A stretch of DNA of 64,000 nucleotides. Origin: Sulfuricurvum sp. (GTDB taxonomy: Bacteria > Campylobacterota > Campylobacteria > Campylobacterales > Sulfurimonadaceae). Shown here piece by piece: positions 61,565 through 64,000 of the stretch. Under the pieces are notes generated by a model. That model saw nothing but the letters and a program-made list of their open reading frames with translations, did not search any database and was not told the origin of the DNA. The stretch is taken from the NCBI RefSeq assembly GCF_028713855.1, contig NZ_JAQTNN010000009.1, positions 60,328-124,327 on the forward strand. The letters run 5' to 3'. Positions within the stretch are counted from its first letter, which is position 1; each line of letters starts with the position of its first letter. The position numbers and the translations under genes are program-made.

Positions 61565-62209
61565 TTATTCCTTATGTTGAGAGATAATAAGTTCGTCCCA
61601 CGGACGTTTTTGATGGGTTGCGGCAGGAACCAACTTCCCGATTTGGGCTTGCTTAGCATTAAAAAGTTCATCTCCTCTAAAACTATAAATCGGAATCAAA
61701 TCGTCACGTTGCGATGCTGGAAGAATTTTGTAGTTGTAATTATCCAGTACCAAAGGTACCGATTTTGGCGTTGCATAGTAGGTAAGTACCATGTGCGCAC
61801 TTTTATATCGGATCGATTTGGCATAAGTCATATAGAGTTTTGAAGTGGGAACCCCTAATTCTTTAAGGGTAAAATATTTGGCAATAACAAAGTCTTCACA
61901 ATCGGCTTTATCCTTGCCGATAAACTCCAATCGGGTCGCCCAGTAATCGCTTACACCCCATGTCTCTTTATCCGATGCATAGGGGGTTTGATTGAAAAAA
62001 TCGTTCACTTTTTCCATTTTTTCCATTTCATCCGCATCCTTAACGTCGTTCATCATGGAAACCAATGCGTAAGCCCGCCGCTTAGCGAATACACCATACT
62101 CTTTTTCAATCTTATCTAAAAATACTTTGGCAATAGAAAATTCTGGTGAACTGAGGAGAATGGCGGCAATTGCCGCCATAATGAAGAAAAGGGTGAATAT
62201 ATTTTGCAT
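61565..62209 (-). CDS. lapG: LapG-like transglutaminase-type cysteine protease
   Basis: A 214-residue periplasmic protease of the BTLCP family. Residues 1-20 form a signal or anchor helix. The catalytic triad is visible: Cys in KADCEDFVIAKYF, His in KSAHMVLTYY and Asp in LVLDNYNYKI. LapG cleaves a large adhesin near its N-terminus and releases it; LapD inhibits it at high c-di-GMP. It lies between adhesin and LapD genes. Confidence 0.9.
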   Translation of the reverse strand: MQNIFTLFFIMAAIAAILLSSPEFSIAKVFLDKIEKEYGVFAKRRAYALVSMMNDVKDADEMEKMEKVNDFFNQTPYASDKETWGVSDYWATRLEFIGKDKADCEDFVIAKYFTLKELGVPTSKLYMTYAKSIRYKSAHMVLTYYATPKSVPLVLDNYNYKILPASQRDDLIPIYSFRGDELFNAKQAQIGKLVPAATHQKRPWDELIISQHKE

Positions 62210-62228
62210 CCCTTATAATAACGTAATT

Positions 62229-64000
62229 TTAAATAACTGTATCAGTTATGACAGTTTCTACTTTTACCGTTACGGTCGGATCCGTGGCATTGACGCCATT
62301 GGATGTATACACATCAAAGGTGTGACCGGATTCGGTTACTGTCCCGCTATTAGACCAACCATCAGCCTGTGTTAACTGCACTTTATCGTTTGCACTGTCA
62401 CCAAGAATTGTTAGTGTATGGCTACTGTCTGTCATATCAATAACATCAGAATAAGAGAGATTTGTTAGAGTGTGATTTCCATTTTGACTTAGATTGATCA
62501 CTTCCATATTACTAATCTTACTACTGTCCAATGCACTAAAGTCGATACTCGTACCACTCAATAAAATCAACGTATCTCTACCTGCACCACCATCGATGAC
62601 GATATCCAATGCATCGTACACGATAGTGTCATTACCGACCCCTCCATACAATGAATCACTACCCGCTTGACCGTCAAGTGTATCATTTCCAGCTCCACCG
62701 AAGATCATGTCATTACCGTTACCGCCATTGATCGTATCATCTCCGGCATATCCGCGAATTAAATCATTTTGAGTCGTTCCATTCAACGTTTGAGATGCTT
62801 CCGAACCAGTTGTCACAGTTGATGTTGTTTCACTCACCGTAATATTGAAATTTTCACTTGTACTTGCCGTATCGCCGTTACTTATTTCTGTTGCAGTAGC
62901 AGTCAGAGTAAGATTCATCGTACCTGTATAATTATCCGGCGGCAAAATGTATAAATTAGATAACTGATCCGGTGTCAATGTCCAACTACCATCAACGTTA
63001 TGTGTTCCATTCGTTAGAATTGCACCGCTTGGTATTCCGGAAATCGTAACACTTAATGTTTCTGATCCGTCTGTATCATTAAGAGAAGCAGCTAAAGCCA
63101 ACGCCGTTAATGCAATTGGTGCACTATACGCAATTCCACCAACAGTAAAATTAGCATTCGAAAGGGATAAAGAAGAGTCTTTATAGGTATCACCACTATT
63201 GAGAACTAACCAATCAAACGTATATTTTCCATCCATTGTTGCAGTATAACTATAGGTATCACTAATCGTTAAATTAGGGAATTTATTTTCTGATGAATCA
63301 ACCATTACATAGGATTTTACCCCATTCGGATCTGTTACAACAAGAATTACCTGGTCATTATAACCGTTTGCTACTTCCGATTGCAGGTTTTCTCCGTTTT
63401 TGAATGTGTAATCCCAACTTACCGTCATGCCCGAATTCATATCGTAGCTAGCTTCCGTTGTTTTTCCGTCAATAATATTAACATATCCCGGGTCATTTAC
63501 ATTTGCACCCGTTGGATCAAAACGATTATCCAAAGAACCCGCTGCCAAACCTAATTCAGATTCTAGATTAGCTTGAGTTACCCCACCACCCATATCGTAT
63601 TGTGTCACAACAATATCGCTATTCCCAGTCGAAATAACCGTAGCACCTTCATTTAGTGCATTAATGCCAGCTATAGGGCTTAGAGTAGGAATATCAGCAA
63701 CAGCTGTGGTTGCCGGTACGGCTTCACTGTCGGTTCCGGTCGCATTGGAAGGATCGGTGACCGTCACGTTGACGCTTGGCAAGTTACCGCCGCCGTTGAT
63801 CAGGTCGGCTCCCGCTTGGGTCAAGCTCACCGCTCCGGTTGCCGGATCGATCGCATAGACGTTACCCACATTGGTGGTGAGGCTGTAAACGAGGGTATCT
63901 CCGTCCGCATCCGATCCTGCGCTGGTCGCGATCACGTCGCCCGCTGCCGCGGTGTTTTCTACCGGGGTAGCGTTGATGGTTACGACGACCGTCGGTGCGT
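62229..64000 (-). CDS. Large RTX/cadherin-like repeat adhesin (LapA-type), C-terminal part
   Basis: The frame is open to the right edge, so the N-terminal part is missing; at least 590 residues are visible. The first ~100 residues (63660-64000) are a bacterial cadherin/VCBS-like repeat (SAGSDADGDTLVYSLTTN). Next come an unmatched domain, and a Ca-binding RTX stretch at about 62570-62765 (GGAGNDTLDGQAGSDSLYGG). The end (VDVYTSNG..., short strands) fits a type I secretion signal. It is the likely LapG substrate, held at the cell surface and secreted by a type I exporter not in the window. Base composition shifts sharply at about 63660. Confidence 0.88.
   Translation of the reverse strand, partial: APTVVVTINATPVENTAAAGDVIATSAGSDADGDTLVYSLTTNVGNVYAIDPATGAVSLTQAGADLINGGGNLPSVNVTVTDPSNATGTDSEAVPATTAVADIPTLSPIAGINALNEGATVISTGNSDIVVTQYDMGGGVTQANLESELGLAAGSLDNRFDPTGANVNDPGYVNIIDGKTTEASYDMNSGMTVSWDYTFKNGENLQSEVANGYNDQVILVVTDPNGVKSYVMVDSSENKFPNLTISDTYSYTATMDGKYTFDWLVLNSGDTYKDSSLSLSNANFTVGGIAYSAPIALTALALAASLNDTDGSETLSVTISGIPSGAILTNGTHNVDGSWTLTPDQLSNLYILPPDNYTGTMNLTLTATATEISNGDTASTSENFNITVSETTSTVTTGSEASQTLNGTTQNDLIRGYAGDDTINGGNGNDMIFGGAGNDTLDGQAGSDSLYGGVGNDTIVYDALDIVIDGGAGRDTLILLSGTSIDFSALDSSKISNMEVINLSQNGNHTLTNLSYSDVIDMTDSSHTLTILGDSANDKVQLTQADGWSNSGTVTESGHTFDVYTSNGVNATDPTVTVKVETVITDTVI

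Noticed and set aside
63920..63960. TAAAGD-like sequence in the adhesin that resembles a LapG di-alanine cleavage site
   Set aside because: LapG sites lie near the adhesin N-terminus after the retention module; this one is in a repeat close to the C-terminal part, so it is probably coincidental.

Overview
The window looks like a chromosomal segment of a free-living Campylobacterota bacterium, most likely close to Sulfuricurvum or Sulfurimonas (inference from gene content; no rRNA or marker search was possible). The evidence is a folD-lepB-M50-rpiB-apt-dedA-pepA-ychF run and an aroB-mscS-mtaB-FtsH-like run, both with gene order I remember from Helicobacter pylori. A BioV-type esterase, an SdhA/SdhB/CCG-protein complex, Hcp-like Cys-rich Sel1 repeats and nitrogen-fixation accessory genes agree. 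Coding density is very high, many genes overlap by 1 to 20 bases, and no gene-free stretch exceeds about 200 bases. I saw no tRNA, rRNA or CRISPR array.

Layout. 1-5.6 kb: assorted genes (carboxymuconolactone-decarboxylase family fragment, GNAT, PEBP, a SulP-STAS-cyclic-nucleotide-domain transporter, an EamA exporter). 5.6-10.9 kb: a MarR-controlled efflux operon resembling aaeXAB plus its own outer-membrane factor, with a 22-bp palindromic operator next to the promoter. 10.9-12.1 kb: small Hcp-like protein and a PEB4/SurA-like prolyl isomerase. 12.1-17.0 kb: two divergent operons of nitrogenase-associated genes (ferredoxins, NifX-family proteins, a molybdate-binding TOBE protein, a HicB-like/Sel1/NifU fusion) with five proteins I do not recognise; nifHDK are not in the window. 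17.1-21.2 kb: lipoprotein, two tandem TonB-like proteins, a CitE-like lyase and a small cytochrome c. 21.2-29.4 kb: the conserved housekeeping operon with trpB. 29.5-34.1 kb: unknown protein, psd, truD, thiL and a degenerate GGDEF protein. 34.3-37.9 kb: sdhA-sdhB-sdhE-like succinate/fumarate oxidoreductase without a Tat signal. 38.0-42.3 kb: an accessory-looking pocket with a solitary QueC-like PP-loop protein, mogA, a REP-associated transposase gene carrying six REP palindromes in and around itself, and an AT-rich pentapeptide-like membrane protein. 42.3-49.8 kb: bioV, a protease-dead FtsH paralogue, mtaB, mscS, aroB and a TrkA-like protein. 50-58 kb: a c-di-GMP enzyme, then the TIGR02757-rpoN-lptB-tsaE-trpD-S4 operon and a YgiQ radical-SAM protein. 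58.2-59.6 kb: a cassette of a degenerate IscU-like scaffold, a ferritin-like protein and a 26-residue membrane peptide. 59.6-64 kb: LapD-like receptor, LapG-like protease and the C-terminal part of a large RTX adhesin, cut by the right edge.

How the parts connect. The nif accessory genes together with rpoN suggest diazotrophy. LapD, LapG and the adhesin form a c-di-GMP-controlled cell-attachment system, and two further GGDEF proteins lie elsewhere in the window. The strongest unexplained items are the self-targeting REP/transposase locus, the unknown nif-neighbourhood proteins with the NifU fusion, the QueC-like orphan, the IscU-like/ferritin-like/micropeptide cassette, and a recurrent promoter arrangement that predicts leaderless transcripts for four genes.
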